64,000 nucleotides of DNA from Colwellia psychrerythraea. Its GTDB lineage: Bacteria; Pseudomonadota; Gammaproteobacteria; Enterobacterales; Alteromonadaceae. The notes beneath the pieces were generated by a model. That model ran no database searches. It was not told where the DNA came from and saw only the letters and a list, made by a program, of their open reading frames with translations. The position numbers were made by a program, and so were the translations under genes. Below, in pieces: positions 1-10,618 of this stretch (position 1 is the first letter of the stretch; the number at the start of each line of letters is the position of its first letter). The stretch is from positions 1 to 64,000 of the forward strand of contig MAAF01000106.1 in NCBI GenBank assembly GCA_002163005.1. The letters run 5' to 3'.

Positions 1-615
1 AGGCTCTGGAACCTTAGTACCAAAAAACTCAATTTCACCTAACTGATGATCTGTTCCACTTACAACAGAAGTTGATTGATAGCGGAAAATGCTATAAGCA
101 GTATTAACGTTATAATCATCGTTATTTGAAAATTGAACTACTTCAAAACGATCTGAGCCCCAAATTGACTGGCCAGCTACATCATAAGAATAAAGCGCAG
201 TGTAATTAATACCATCATTTGAGCCTAAGATTCTCCATTGATCAGAATCTCTATTAGGTACGTCATTCGCTGAAGATAATGTAAACATGTCTAATATATA
301 ACGCTCTGTGCCAAAATCAGCTTCTACCCACACGTTTCCGCCATTACAACACCATTTACCATTGCCACCTGACAATGTGTTATCAAATACATTAAATGCA
401 AATTCTCCACCGCCAAAGCCTGCTTCTACACTTGAGCGAAATGTTGCGTCGTAGTTGACGTTAGAATTAACTAAACCATCATTTTCAGGGTCTGTTAAAT
501 CGCCACCGATTAATGCCGAAGTACCCTTTCCAAGAATTAAACTTGCGCTAGCCGTTGATGTTAGAAAAGTAAGGGCAGTTGTTAATAGTATAAGTGGGAG
601 AAGTTTTATGTTCAT
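1..615 (-). CDS. PEP-CTERM sorting-domain protein with discoidin-like fold, C-terminus truncated by window edge
   Basis: Open frame translated by eye from ATG at 615: MNIKLLPLILLTTALTFLTSTASAS... signal peptide, then ...IEFFGTKVPEP at the window edge (VPEP start of a PEP-CTERM signal). Confidence 0.75.
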   Translation of the reverse strand, partial: MNIKLLPLILLTTALTFLTSTASASLILGKGTSALIGGDLTDPENDGLVNSNVNYDATFRSSVEAGFGGGEFAFNVFDNTLSGGNGKWCCNGGNVWVEADFGTERYILDMFTLSSANDVPNRDSDQWRILGSNDGINYTALYSYDVAGQSIWGSDRFEVVQFSNNDDYNVNTAYSIFRYQSTSVVSGTDHQLGEIEFFGTKVPEP

Positions 616-929
616 ATTGAATCTCTGTAATTAATTTCAAATAAATATGGTAAGTAATTAGGTAAATATTAATTTTAATATTTACCTATGGCCTTAAGCA
701 TTAATCATACCAAATTTAAAAAACATAGCTATTTCAATGATCTGAAAATTAAATTTTATACTGCTAAAGGACCGATGTAAATTATTCTGACACAATATAA
801 CTCGTCAACCAGTTGATTTTACTTAATAATATAACGATGTAATGTGAATACAGTATCTATTTTATGTAGTTTTGCTTATATATGAGCAAATAGTAAACGT
901 TTTGAAATTATAAAACGTAGCGTTTTGCA

Positions 930-1301
930 TTATTGCTTTTTAAATTGAAAATAACTGAGCACTGACAGAGCAGTAAAAAATGCAGGATCACTCCAACCAA
1001 AACCGATGAATATTCCTATTAGACCCGCATATAAGGTAATTATAACGCCTAGACTATTTGTGATGAGTAAGCCCAAGAATAATCTTTTGGCGGTTTTACC
1101 TTGTTCGATATCCCTTAACAATAGGCTGATAGCGCCTAGCCCTCCTAAGAAGATACTTGTATGTTGTGACAAGAAATATGCGTACTTGTCATTTAATTCT
1201 ACACCGTACATTGGCCATACTAGAGAGGGAATAAAAAACAATGCTAGAGCAAATACAACATAGATCCCGCCATGTATTGTTAAAAAGGTTCTATTGTTCA
1301 T
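930..1301 (-). CDS. small integral membrane protein of unknown function
   Basis: ORF 123 aa with about four hydrophobic segments; overlaps the start of the next gene by a few bases. Confidence 0.6.
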   Translation of the reverse strand: MNNRTFLTIHGGIYVVFALALFFIPSLVWPMYGVELNDKYAYFLSQHTSIFLGGLGAISLLLRDIEQGKTAKRLFLGLLITNSLGVIITLYAGLIGIFIGFGWSDPAFFTALSVLSYFQFKKQ

Positions 1302-1617
1302 CTTTATTCACCTCAATTAGTGGAGCATTGTTAACTGTCGATAAAGGCAGGTTAATATCGAAGATATAACCTCTAACTTTCTCTACCCCCATCTCTTTTA
1401 AGCGTGCTGAGTGCATTGTTAAATAGGCTTGTGCGTAAGCTTCATTTTCAAATAAGTAAATGCCACCCCCTAATTGCTCTTTTTGGCTTTCAGTCCAAAT
1501 TTTCCAAATCATGCCTGGTTCATTGTTTATTGATTCCGCCAAATCAATTAATAGGGTCGACATTTCTTCACCAAATGGACCAGTAAAATCGAAATCTACC
1601 TGTAATAGTTTTTTCAT
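1291..1617 (-). CDS. YdhR-like putative monooxygenase (likely start is internal MKKLLQVDFDF)
   Basis: MKKLLQVDFDFTGPFG...GMIWKIWTE...GGIYLFENEAYAQAYLTMH matches the YdhR family pattern. Confidence 0.75.
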   Translation of the reverse strand: MKKLLQVDFDFTGPFGEEMSTLLIDLAESINNEPGMIWKIWTESQKEQLGGGIYLFENEAYAQAYLTMHSARLKEMGVEKVRGYIFDINLPLSTVNNAPLIEVNKDEQ

Positions 1618-1763
1618 GGTATTTCTCCAATAGTTTTGTTGTTTGCAAGTTGAGTGCATTACAAATACTTTATGCTCTGAATTTGCGATACATGCTATGT
1701 TACCTATAAAAAATACACATTAAAGTTCATAAAACTGCGAATAACTGTGGAATAAATAGACCA

Positions 1764-2645
1764 ATGAGACTTAAAACAACGTTAGACCAATGGTTGACCT
1801 TATTTGAGATAGATAAGGCTGGCAGTATTCAAGCGGCGGCAACTGAGCTAAATAAAAGCCATACCACATTGATTTATGCCATCAAAAAGCTAGAAAACCA
1901 GCTTGGTATTTCTGTGGTGAAAATTGAAGGACGTCGGGCTGTACTGACCGATGATGGCAAGTCTTTATTACGAAGAGCACAATCAATGATTGAGCAAGCT
2001 CAAGCATTAGAAGAGATCAGTATTCAGTTAGCACAAGGAGTTGAATCAGAAATTATTATTGCCATTGATCATCTGTGTGACCGTAAATGGCTATACGAAC
2101 CTCTGTCTATTTTTCTTGAGGAAAACAGCACAACGTCGATTAAAATCGTTGAGACCTCATTATCGAAAACTTCTAGTATGGTCGAACAAGAAAGTGCTGA
2201 TATTTCAATTATTACGCTTCCTATAACTAATTATCCTTGTGAGTCATTTGGCACTGTCAGTATGTTACCTATAGTGATGAAAGATCATGCATTAGCGGGT
2301 AAAACTGAACTTTGTTTAGCAGATCTGGCTGTAAGTAGACAAATTGTCATTCGAGATTTAGGTGAATCAGAAAAAAGAGATGTAGGTTGGTTGAAATCGA
2401 ATCAACGTATCACGGTAGATAACTTCGATCATGCTTTGCAAGCGGTTAAACAAGGTTTGGGTTACTGTCGTATACCGAAACATATTATTGAAAATAAGCA
2501 TGATCAAGATTTGGTTATTCTCAAAGTAGAACATTCAAATTGTTATCACGTTCCATTACATCTTGCTTTGCCTAAAGCAGATAAAACAGGCTCTGCGGCT
2601 AAATGTTTATACCGCTTATTATTGGCATCAATAAGTGAGAGGTAA
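1764..2645 (+). CDS. LysR-family transcriptional regulator
   Basis: N-terminal HTH (GSIQAAATELNKSHTTLIYAIKKLENQLG) and substrate-binding domain. Confidence 0.85.
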   Translation: MRLKTTLDQWLTLFEIDKAGSIQAAATELNKSHTTLIYAIKKLENQLGISVVKIEGRRAVLTDDGKSLLRRAQSMIEQAQALEEISIQLAQGVESEIIIAIDHLCDRKWLYEPLSIFLEENSTTSIKIVETSLSKTSSMVEQESADISIITLPITNYPCESFGTVSMLPIVMKDHALAGKTELCLADLAVSRQIVIRDLGESEKRDVGWLKSNQRITVDNFDHALQAVKQGLGYCRIPKHIIENKHDQDLVILKVEHSNCYHVPLHLALPKADKTGSAAKCLYRLLLASISER

Positions 2646-2693
2646 TGGGGTCTTAAATAATTAATGAAACGAGTTAACTCGAACACAAAACTA

Positions 2694-2726
2694 ACAAGCG
2701 ACTTACTCATAGCGTAGTCGCTTTGT
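2694..2726. terminator. bidirectional terminator-like hairpin between convergent genes
   Basis: AACAAGCGACT...AGTCGCTTTGTT inverted repeat between LysR (+) and MFS (-). Confidence 0.65.
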
Positions 2727-2744
2727 TATTGGTATTAACTCATG

Positions 2745-4007
2745 TCAGGCTGCGGTCGCAAGTGCTAAGCGGGGAACTGGGCGATCATTAATAGGAAGGT
2801 GGATCAGGGCCGCGCAGAGTGCCAGTACCACGGTTGACCACCAAATTGGCTCGTAAGAGCCGTAGTAGTCATACACTAGTCCGCCAACCCAAGCACCTAA
2901 AAAACTACCTACTTGATGGGTGAAAAACACTAACCCGTACAGTGTTGACATGTATCGTGCTCCAAAAATCTGCCGTACCAAACCAGAGGTGAGTGGCACT
3001 GTGCCTAACCAACAAAAACCAATAGCGGCGCCAAAAATAGTGGCCGTATCGACAGTAACAGGTAGTACAACAAAACCGGCAATGACCACCGATCGTATTA
3101 GGTACAGGGATGTCATGACATAACGTTTGTCGAACTTATCACCCATCACGCCCCAGAAGTAAGAGCCGAAGATATTGAAAATGCCAACATAGGCTAAGGC
3201 CATTGCAGCGGTGGCTACAGGAAGACCTTTATCTGCGAGGTAACTAGGGAGATGAATAGCAATAAACATCACATGGAAACCACAAATAAAGAAACCAGCG
3301 TGGATAAGCCAATAACCGCGATGATTAAAGGCTTCTTTTAGTGCTTGGGTTAGGCTTTGTGAATCATCAATGGGTGTATTTGTTTTCGATGAAATGTTTG
3401 TATTTTTTATAAAAGAGGCAAAAGCGATCATTAAGCAACACAGTAACGCAAAAATTTGTAGTGCGCTCTGCCAGCCAACATTACTTAACAGCGCTTGTGC
3501 GCCAGGGATCACTGCAAACATGCCAAACGAGCCTGCAGCGGTCGTTAAGCCAAACGCTTTTGCTGTGTGTTCTGCGGGAACCACGCGAGCAACGGCGCCA
3601 AGAATAATAACGTAACTTGTCGCACTTAACCCGAATCCAACCAAAGTACCAAGGGTGAGATATAACCAGCTTGGATCTGTTGTGATTGAGGTCAGATACA
3701 GGCCAGCAGAATAAGCCACTGCACCCAATATAATAATGCGCCTAGGTCCCCAGCGGTCAGATGCCATGCCAACAAAAGGCTGGAATACACCAAATAGCAG
3801 GTTTTGGAGTGCGATGGTAAAACTGAAAAATTCACGGCCGGTATTAAAGGTATCTGAAATAGGCAGCATGAAGATACCAAACGACTGTCTAATCCCTAAA
3901 CTGACGATTAATATTGCGATACCCATCCAAACTAACAGCGGAAAACGAAAAATGCTCATTAATGCTGTTCCATATGTTTGTGTTGTAGGGAATTTTGCTG
4001 GTGGCAC
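2745..4007 (-). CDS. MFS transporter
   Basis: 12-TM MFS pattern, VSLGIRQSFGIFMLPISDTF..., GMASDRWGPRR motif A. Confidence 0.85.
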   Translation of the reverse strand: MPPAKFPTTQTYGTALMSIFRFPLLVWMGIAILIVSLGIRQSFGIFMLPISDTFNTGREFFSFTIALQNLLFGVFQPFVGMASDRWGPRRIIILGAVAYSAGLYLTSITTDPSWLYLTLGTLVGFGLSATSYVIILGAVARVVPAEHTAKAFGLTTAAGSFGMFAVIPGAQALLSNVGWQSALQIFALLCCLMIAFASFIKNTNISSKTNTPIDDSQSLTQALKEAFNHRGYWLIHAGFFICGFHVMFIAIHLPSYLADKGLPVATAAMALAYVGIFNIFGSYFWGVMGDKFDKRYVMTSLYLIRSVVIAGFVVLPVTVDTATIFGAAIGFCWLGTVPLTSGLVRQIFGARYMSTLYGLVFFTHQVGSFLGAWVGGLVYDYYGSYEPIWWSTVVLALCAALIHLPINDRPVPRLALATAA

Positions 4008-4490
4008 CCACCGCTTGTCGCATGTTTAGCTAAAGTATCTATTAATGGTTGGTAATGATGCACACAATAAAGCGTAACTATAAGTAGCAGTACCATGCGT
4101 ATTAGCTGTGCAAAAAGTGACTGTGAAAACATTGATATTTCTTATCGCATTAAAAATCTGGATAGTAAAGAAAGCATATACATGATGCAAATGAATAAAA
4201 ATCACAATATACATGCATAAAGCGCAACTATAGGTTTGCATTGATTAATTAAAAAATTAACTGTTAGGTGGTGCGCCAACGAGTTGTATAAGGCTGTTAT
4301 ATTTTACAACGTAGCTAAAATTATTTAGATACGATAGTCACCATGTGGGTATATACCCCGTTGAGGGCGAAAGTAACTTAGGTATTCTAATTCGTTTAGA
4401 GCACAATTCTTTTACAAAAAACTGTTTTTGTTATTAATAGTTAGCTGTCTCGTTTGCTGTTGTTCATAATGAACCTATTATGATTAAATT

Positions 4491-5444
4491 GTGGATGAAA
4501 ATATGGAGTTAGAAGAAGTCTACCGCCGAGACTTAAATCTATTAGTGGCGTTAAAGGTACTGATAGAAGAGGGCAGTGTTAGGCGCTCGGCAGTCAGGCT
4601 AAACTTAAGCCAATCAGCGATGAGCCGGGTTTTAGGAAGATTAAGGGAGCTGCTCAATGACCCTCTTTTTATTCGTCAGGGGCAACACCTTCAGCCTACA
4701 GAACGTGCTATCGAAATAAGCCACGCAGTCAATGAACCGTTAGAATCGTTGCGGATTTTACTGTCTCCAACAAATTTCGATCCAAAACTGTGTAAGCAGC
4801 ACTTTGCTATCGCCACGACCGATTATGCAATGCAGACTATTCTGCCTTATGCATTACCGCACATTTATGAAAAAGCGCCAAATATTTCACTGGAATTTCC
4901 GCCACTTCAGCACGGACAGATGCTTGAGCAATTAACCACGGAAGGCTGCGATATGGCGATCTGTCATCCTGCTCATAGTATTGAGCCATTAGCGCACGAA
5001 AAACTGGGTTTAGTTAGTGTGTTTTGCATGTTGTCGAAATCCCACCCGCTTGCAGACAAAGAAATAACCTTAGCTGATTATCTTGCTTATCCCCATGCCT
5101 TGATTGCTATTAGTGATGGCGTGAAAGCGCTAATTGATGGTGCGCTTAGTGACCATCAACAACCCAAAACCGTGTTGCGGGCTTATCATTTAGAGGCTGC
5201 ATTAGCGATTGTTGATAAAATGCCACTGATTATTACAGTGCCTGCTGATTTGGCCTATTTAGTGGCAGAAAAACATAACCTTATTGTGAAACCTTTACCC
5301 TTTGAGTTTAAACCTTTTGAATATTCACTTATCTGGCACCCTCGCTGTGAACACTCAGCTGCACAGATATGGCTACGCAATTTATTAAAAGAACAATGTG
5401 GTAAGTTAATCAATAAGCGCGTACATGACATGAGGTTGCTATAG
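4491..5444 (+). CDS. LysR-family transcriptional regulator
   Basis: RRDLNLLVALKVLIEEGSVRRSAVRLNLSQSAMSRVLGRLRELLNDPLFIRQG; divergent from MFS. Confidence 0.9.
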   Translation: MDENMELEEVYRRDLNLLVALKVLIEEGSVRRSAVRLNLSQSAMSRVLGRLRELLNDPLFIRQGQHLQPTERAIEISHAVNEPLESLRILLSPTNFDPKLCKQHFAIATTDYAMQTILPYALPHIYEKAPNISLEFPPLQHGQMLEQLTTEGCDMAICHPAHSIEPLAHEKLGLVSVFCMLSKSHPLADKEITLADYLAYPHALIAISDGVKALIDGALSDHQQPKTVLRAYHLEAALAIVDKMPLIITVPADLAYLVAEKHNLIVKPLPFEFKPFEYSLIWHPRCEHSAAQIWLRNLLKEQCGKLINKRVHDMRLL

Positions 5445-5599
5445 CTATTTTTCTAGATCGCACCTTGAATTAAAATCGCTAATATAGCCATGTTATTTAA
5501 ATGAGAGTAAATAAATAAGGTCTTAAGGCGTTTTTATTAGAGGGTATAGAGACGTATTTATCGGTATTGTTCGTCATAATATCGGCAACGATTTGAGGA

Positions 5600-5627
5600 A
5601 AAGCACTTAATAAATATCAAGTGCTTT
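5600..5627. terminator. terminator-like hairpin
   Basis: AAAGCACTT...AAGTGCTTT between convergent LysR and SDR genes. Confidence 0.6.
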
Positions 5628-5644
5628 GATTTACATTTATTTAA

Positions 5645-6379
5645 TTATGGTTGTTGTTTAGTTGGTGCTAAAACAATTTCACGAAGACAAACATTTTGTG
5701 GTTGATTGTATGCATATGAAATCGCGTTTGATACATCAATAGGCGCTAAAACCCCACCCATCTCTTTTTTCCAAGACTGATATCCTGAAATGATCTCATG
5801 CGAAGTCGTGTGTGATAATAACTCTGTTTCAACAGCACCTGGGGCAATAGTGATGACTCTGACGTTGTTATTGGCAACTTCTTCTCTTACGTTCTCAGAA
5901 ATAGCATGAACAGCAAATTTAGTTCCACAATAAGCGGCATGATCAGCAAATGTTTTTCTGCCAGCAACCGAGCTAATATTGATGATTGTGCCCGTATTAC
6001 GTTGCTTCATAGATGGTAGTACACTTTGCATGCCATTTAACAAGCCTAATACATTCACGTCATACATTGCTTGCCATTCAGCTGCATTTTGAATATCTAC
6101 TTGGCCAAGTAACATAAGACCGGCATTATTTACCAGTAGATCAACAGGGCCATACTTATCAGTAGCGATGTTAATTGCATTTTGAAACGCTTCTTTATCA
6201 GTCACATCTACTTTCATGCATAAGGTATTTGAAAGTCCGAGGGCTTCAAGTTTTTCGACTCTTCTTGCTAGTAACAATAAAGGGTGACCTTGTGCATTCA
6301 TTTGTTTCGCTAACTCTTCACCAATGCCTGAGCTTGCGCCAGTAATAACCACTAAATTTTTCATATTATACCTCGTCAT
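5645..6379 (-). CDS. SDR-family oxidoreductase
   Basis: VITGASSGIGEE, NNAG, YCGTKFAV motifs. Confidence 0.9.
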   Translation of the reverse strand: MTRYNMKNLVVITGASSGIGEELAKQMNAQGHPLLLLARRVEKLEALGLSNTLCMKVDVTDKEAFQNAINIATDKYGPVDLLVNNAGLMLLGQVDIQNAAEWQAMYDVNVLGLLNGMQSVLPSMKQRNTGTIINISSVAGRKTFADHAAYCGTKFAVHAISENVREEVANNNVRVITIAPGAVETELLSHTTSHEIISGYQSWKKEMGGVLAPIDVSNAISYAYNQPQNVCLREIVLAPTKQQP

Positions 6380-6640
6380 AGAATTTTGTCTGTTGAGCTA
6401 ATAATAGAGAAACTTCAGGTATTGATATATGCCACTTTACTTACATCATTGATGACTAAGAGTTACCAATCTTAGTGTGTATGTATCACCTTCAATAGCC
6501 AGAAGTCTCAATAGCGGTGACTTAGAGGCTATTTTATCAATGAAATAACCAACTACTATCATCATTTACTTTACTATTTTTTGGTGATATATATGCATCA
6601 ACAGTCGTATCTGTTTACTATTAGTTGACAAAGAGAGTGT

Positions 6641-7540
6641 ATGAAAAAACACGTGAGCCTTTCCGATATCAAAACGTTTGTAGTGTTGGCTGAGCAAGGT
6701 AGCTTTACTAAAGCGGCTGAAGAACTAGCGTGTTCAAGATCACATATTTCTAAGCAATTAGCTCAATTAGAATCTAGACTCGGTGTTAGTCTGTTGATAA
6801 GAACTACCCGCACACAACATTTAACGCCACAGGGCGAAGCGTTTTATGAACGCTGTAAACAGTCACTCAATGGTATAACACATGCTATTAATCGAGTACT
6901 CGAAAGTGCAGACTCTTTATCGGGTAATATTCGTATTAATTGCGTGGGTGGTTATATTGCAGAAGAAATAGTTGCCTCATTGATAAGTGATTTTATGGTG
7001 CAGCATCCAGATATTAATATCGAACTAGACTTTTCTAGTCGGCGGGTAGATTTGGTTTCAGGGGAGTTTGATTTCGTTTTTCGTATGGGGGAATTAGCCG
7101 ATTCATCACTTATCGCTAGAAAACTTACCGATATAAAGATAAATACCTATGTCAGTCCTAAGTACTTAGCAAAAAATGGTAAACCGAATGACCCAAAAGG
7201 TTTGGTACGTCATCGATGTATTGCTGGCAGTTTAAAAAACTGGACGTTCATCAATAGTGAAACAAACAAAAAAATTGAAGTGACCGTTGACGGTAATCTT
7301 ACCTGTAAAAATGGCAGGATTATGATCTCTTCAGCAATAGCGGGTAACGGCATCATTAGGGTGCCAGAGCTATATTGTAAAACAGAACTTGAACAAGGAT
7401 TATTGGTGCCGCTATTTAATAAATGGCAGGTTGAACCCACTCCTTTTTATTTGGTTTACCTACAAGATAAACATCAGCCATTGCGTTTAAAAATGTTCAA
7501 AGATTATGTAGTCGAAAACTTTTCTAAGTATTTAGCGTAA
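6641..7540 (+). CDS. LysR-family transcriptional regulator
   Basis: LSDIKTFVVLAEQGSFTKAAEELACSRSHISKQLAQLESRLGVSLL; divergent from SDR. Confidence 0.9.
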   Translation: MKKHVSLSDIKTFVVLAEQGSFTKAAEELACSRSHISKQLAQLESRLGVSLLIRTTRTQHLTPQGEAFYERCKQSLNGITHAINRVLESADSLSGNIRINCVGGYIAEEIVASLISDFMVQHPDINIELDFSSRRVDLVSGEFDFVFRMGELADSSLIARKLTDIKINTYVSPKYLAKNGKPNDPKGLVRHRCIAGSLKNWTFINSETNKKIEVTVDGNLTCKNGRIMISSAIAGNGIIRVPELYCKTELEQGLLVPLFNKWQVEPTPFYLVYLQDKHQPLRLKMFKDYVVENFSKYLA

Positions 7541-7827
7541 TAATTATTGAGGTAAATTAGACGGACGATAGTTAAGTAATTAAATTTTAACTATTCATAT
7601 TCAAGGTCGCTATATTCAAAGACATTGTATTCAAAGCGAGCATATTCACAGCAAGAATATTAAATACAGTGGCATTCGTTTGTAGAGACGTTCACCTAAT
7701 GATAAATTGTCTTTAACTCATCATTCTTAATGTTGCTTGGTGCGTTAGCTTTACTCACTAAATTAAGTTTTGAGCAGCCTACGTTCAGGCATTAAAATAT
7801 CTTTAAAATAACAATTATAAGCAGATT

Positions 7828-8304
7828 ATGAACCAGACCAATAAAACACTATCGCTATATCATAAACTTGAAAAGTACCCTTTTGGAAAGAAACTCTTTT
7901 CGATTATGGTCAGCCGTATCGCACCTTATTTTGCGACTATTAGCCCTAAAATTGCAGAATTAGTGCCTAACCAGTGCACCTGCATTATCAAAAAAAGAAA
8001 AAAAGTTTTTAATCATATAAAAACGGTTCATGTGATCGCTATTTGTAACGGTTTAGAGATGGCCATGGGAGTAATGGCAGAAGCGTCTGTTCCTAAACAT
8101 CTTCGTTGGATCCCAAAAGGAATGACCGTTGATTACACCGCAAAAGCGGGTAGTGATATTCGATGCGTAGCCAAGGTAAACCAAGAAGATTGGCAGCCTG
8201 GTGATATGCTTGTTGATATCACTGCTTATGATGAAAATGATGTTGTCGTGGTTAAAGGGAACATTAAACTGTGGATATCTGAAAAGCCAAAAGTATCAAC
8301 TTAG
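7828..8304 (+). CDS. DUF4442 / hotdog-fold thioesterase-like protein
   Basis: GLEMAMGVMAEASVPKHLRWIPKGMTVDYTAKAGSDIRC pattern. Confidence 0.65.
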   Translation: MNQTNKTLSLYHKLEKYPFGKKLFSIMVSRIAPYFATISPKIAELVPNQCTCIIKKRKKVFNHIKTVHVIAICNGLEMAMGVMAEASVPKHLRWIPKGMTVDYTAKAGSDIRCVAKVNQEDWQPGDMLVDITAYDENDVVVVKGNIKLWISEKPKVST

Positions 8305-8331
8305 ACCAATTTATTACACATAGTCGTAATC

Positions 8332-8357
8332 AAAGGCTCTACACGATAGAGCCTTTT
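8332..8357 (+). terminator. intrinsic terminator
   Basis: AAAGGCTCTACACGATAGAGCCTTTT. Confidence 0.75.
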
Positions 8358-8466
8358 AGTAATAGAATAAACAAATAGTTAAGGAAGTAGCTACTCGACA
8401 TAAGCAGTGATACATAATGTTATAGAAATATTTTACAATTCTAAAAGCGTCATTTACAAGCGGTAG

Positions 8467-8862
8467 TTTTTATCTACTAAGTTTGATGAAGCAATTTGCT
8501 GAATCAAAATTAGCAGTCCATTCAATCATTTTCTGTTCATGGAAGAGTCGATGAAAAAAGAAATAACTATGCAAAATAATTTTATGACCAGTATTAATAA
8601 TCGTTTCATTCCTAGTACCTTTTCCCCAAACAAAACAACGATATTCTGTCATAAAATTAACCTGCTGTTTTATCTGTTGAAAGGAACACCCCTGCAGATA
8701 CCGTCTTTATCTAATACCCACAGCCTGCACGGTCGACAGGAAATAAAGCGGGTGCAATATAAAGCCCTTCTTGTATTAACTGCTCCATACATCCAGAATC
8801 TAGTGCGGAATTACTTGTTAAAGACACTAACAGGCTTGCATGATCAGTCATCATCTTTATCC
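8467..8862 (-). pseudogene. possible decayed coding remnant (two out-of-frame peptide stretches)
   Basis: Minus strand reads MMTDHASLLVSLTSNSALDSGCMEQLIQEGLYIAPALFPVDRAGCGY* then, in another frame, RRYLQGCSFQQIKQQVNFMTEYRCFVWGKGTRNETIINTGHKIILH... Confidence 0.3.
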
Positions 8863-10392
8863 ATTAAAAGCTTGGCCTAAAGCCCCAAGGGCGTTTGCTC
8901 TTGTTTTAATGTTTATGGTCTCGCTTTCTACGGTATTGGCTTGATGAAGATTGTTTTGAGAAGCATCACTGATGTTAATAATATTGCGGCTGATTTCTTG
9001 AGATACCATACTTTGCTCTTCTGATGCGGTTGATATTTGAATAGTTAAGTCAGAAATGTCAGTAATTGACGAATAAACCTTATCAACAACATTATGAGCT
9101 TCTATTGCTTTTTCAACACAACTATCAGCAGACTCTTTACCTTTAGTCATGGTTTGCACCCAAGACAATAAGGTATTTTGCATTTCTGATATTGAGGTCT
9201 GTATTTGCTCTGTTGCTGCATGGGTTCTACTTGATAATGCCCTAACTTCATCGGCTACAACTGAAAAGCCGCGGCCATGCTCTCCAGCTCTCGCAGCTTC
9301 AATTGCGGCATTCAGTGCTAATAAATTTGTTTGGTCTGCAATACCTTGAATTTCATGCATGATGCTACCAACTTTTTCTACCTCACTAGCGAGCTCTGTT
9401 GCTGAAGATGCTGAGTTAGCCACTTCTTGCGCTAATAGATTCACTTTTTCCATGGTTAGGTGCATAGCTTTTGTTGCGATTTCACAATCTGAATGTGCTT
9501 GACTAACTTTTTGTGAGGTGAAAGTTGTGTTTTGCGCAACCTCGTCGATAGTGGCAACCATTTCTTCAACGGCAGTTGATACTTGGTGTAATTCAGATGT
9601 TTCTTGTTCAGCACCCTCTTTGGCTATTCGAGCTGCTTGTTCTAGATTGCTGGCACCAGAACTGAGTAAGTTACTACTATCAATAATGCGGCCTAAAATT
9701 GTTTTTATTTTACCTTCAGCAACTTTTAAATGAAAATCTGCTATGCCTTGGGGTTTACTGCCGCAATAAATTAAACGTGAAACACTGTCATATTCATTCG
9801 CTAGCTTTTTAAGGTATTTTGGAGTATCTATAATTTCATTTTTATAGGTTATAAAGGGTAAGAAAGGCAATAAGAACATCATGTATGGGTAATACATGGC
9901 GCCTACTAATGTGGTAATACTCCCAGCCCAGTAGGCTATATTTTTAACGGTCGAGTGTTGGTACCATTTATTTAACGACTTGCCATCTAGTAAGGCTTGA
10001 TAGGACAATATGGCATTTTTCTTGGTTTTATCGTCTAAACGTGTTCTTACTGATTGATAACCCACGAGTTTACCAAGTTCAAAAATTGGTGTCACAAAAG
10101 CATCGACCCAATAATAACGACCATCTTTACAGCGGTTTTTAACGACTCCACGCCAAGGTAGGTCTAATTTCAACTTATCCCATAAATCTTTAAATGCAGC
10201 GGCTGGCATATCAGGATGCCTGACAATGTTATGATGTTTTCCGACAAGTTCATCAATAGTAAAGCCGGCGATTCGACAGAATTCAGGATTTGCATAGGTA
10301 ATAACGCCGTTTTTATCTGTGGTAGAAATTAATTCAACACCGCTTTGAAAATTAACTTCCTCATCAATAATCGATTGCTTTATCCTTGTCAT
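8857..10392 (-). CDS. methyl-accepting chemotaxis protein with N-terminal PAS domain (Aer-like)
   Basis: PAS (ITYANPEFCRIAGF...HHNIVRHPDMP) and MCP signalling hairpin (IADQTNLLALNAAIEAARAGEHGRGFSVVADEVRALSSRT). Confidence 0.93.
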   Translation of the reverse strand: MTRIKQSIIDEEVNFQSGVELISTTDKNGVITYANPEFCRIAGFTIDELVGKHHNIVRHPDMPAAAFKDLWDKLKLDLPWRGVVKNRCKDGRYYWVDAFVTPIFELGKLVGYQSVRTRLDDKTKKNAILSYQALLDGKSLNKWYQHSTVKNIAYWAGSITTLVGAMYYPYMMFLLPFLPFITYKNEIIDTPKYLKKLANEYDSVSRLIYCGSKPQGIADFHLKVAEGKIKTILGRIIDSSNLLSSGASNLEQAARIAKEGAEQETSELHQVSTAVEEMVATIDEVAQNTTFTSQKVSQAHSDCEIATKAMHLTMEKVNLLAQEVANSASSATELASEVEKVGSIMHEIQGIADQTNLLALNAAIEAARAGEHGRGFSVVADEVRALSSRTHAATEQIQTSISEMQNTLLSWVQTMTKGKESADSCVEKAIEAHNVVDKVYSSITDISDLTIQISTASEEQSMVSQEISRNIINISDASQNNLHQANTVESETINIKTRANALGALGQAFNG

Positions 10393-10618
10393 AATTATTT
10401 CCTTTTTATAAAATAATGAAATTTACATCCGAGTTACAAAAATATATCATACTATTGATTTAAATCGACAAAAACGATAAAAACGACAATATTCGGTGGA
10501 ATATAACTGAAATTTCATTTGAGCTCAATGAAAAAAAGACTACATTGATCTAGGTTAATATTAAGGGGTAGTAGGTTGTTATAGTGGGATTGACTTATTT
10601 TTATTAAGGAAGGATCGA

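Noticed and set aside
4026-4241. 71-aa minus-strand ORF upstream of the MFS gene
   Set aside because: Low-complexity hydrophobic/His-rich translation, no RBS or family support, sits in an AT-rich promoter region.
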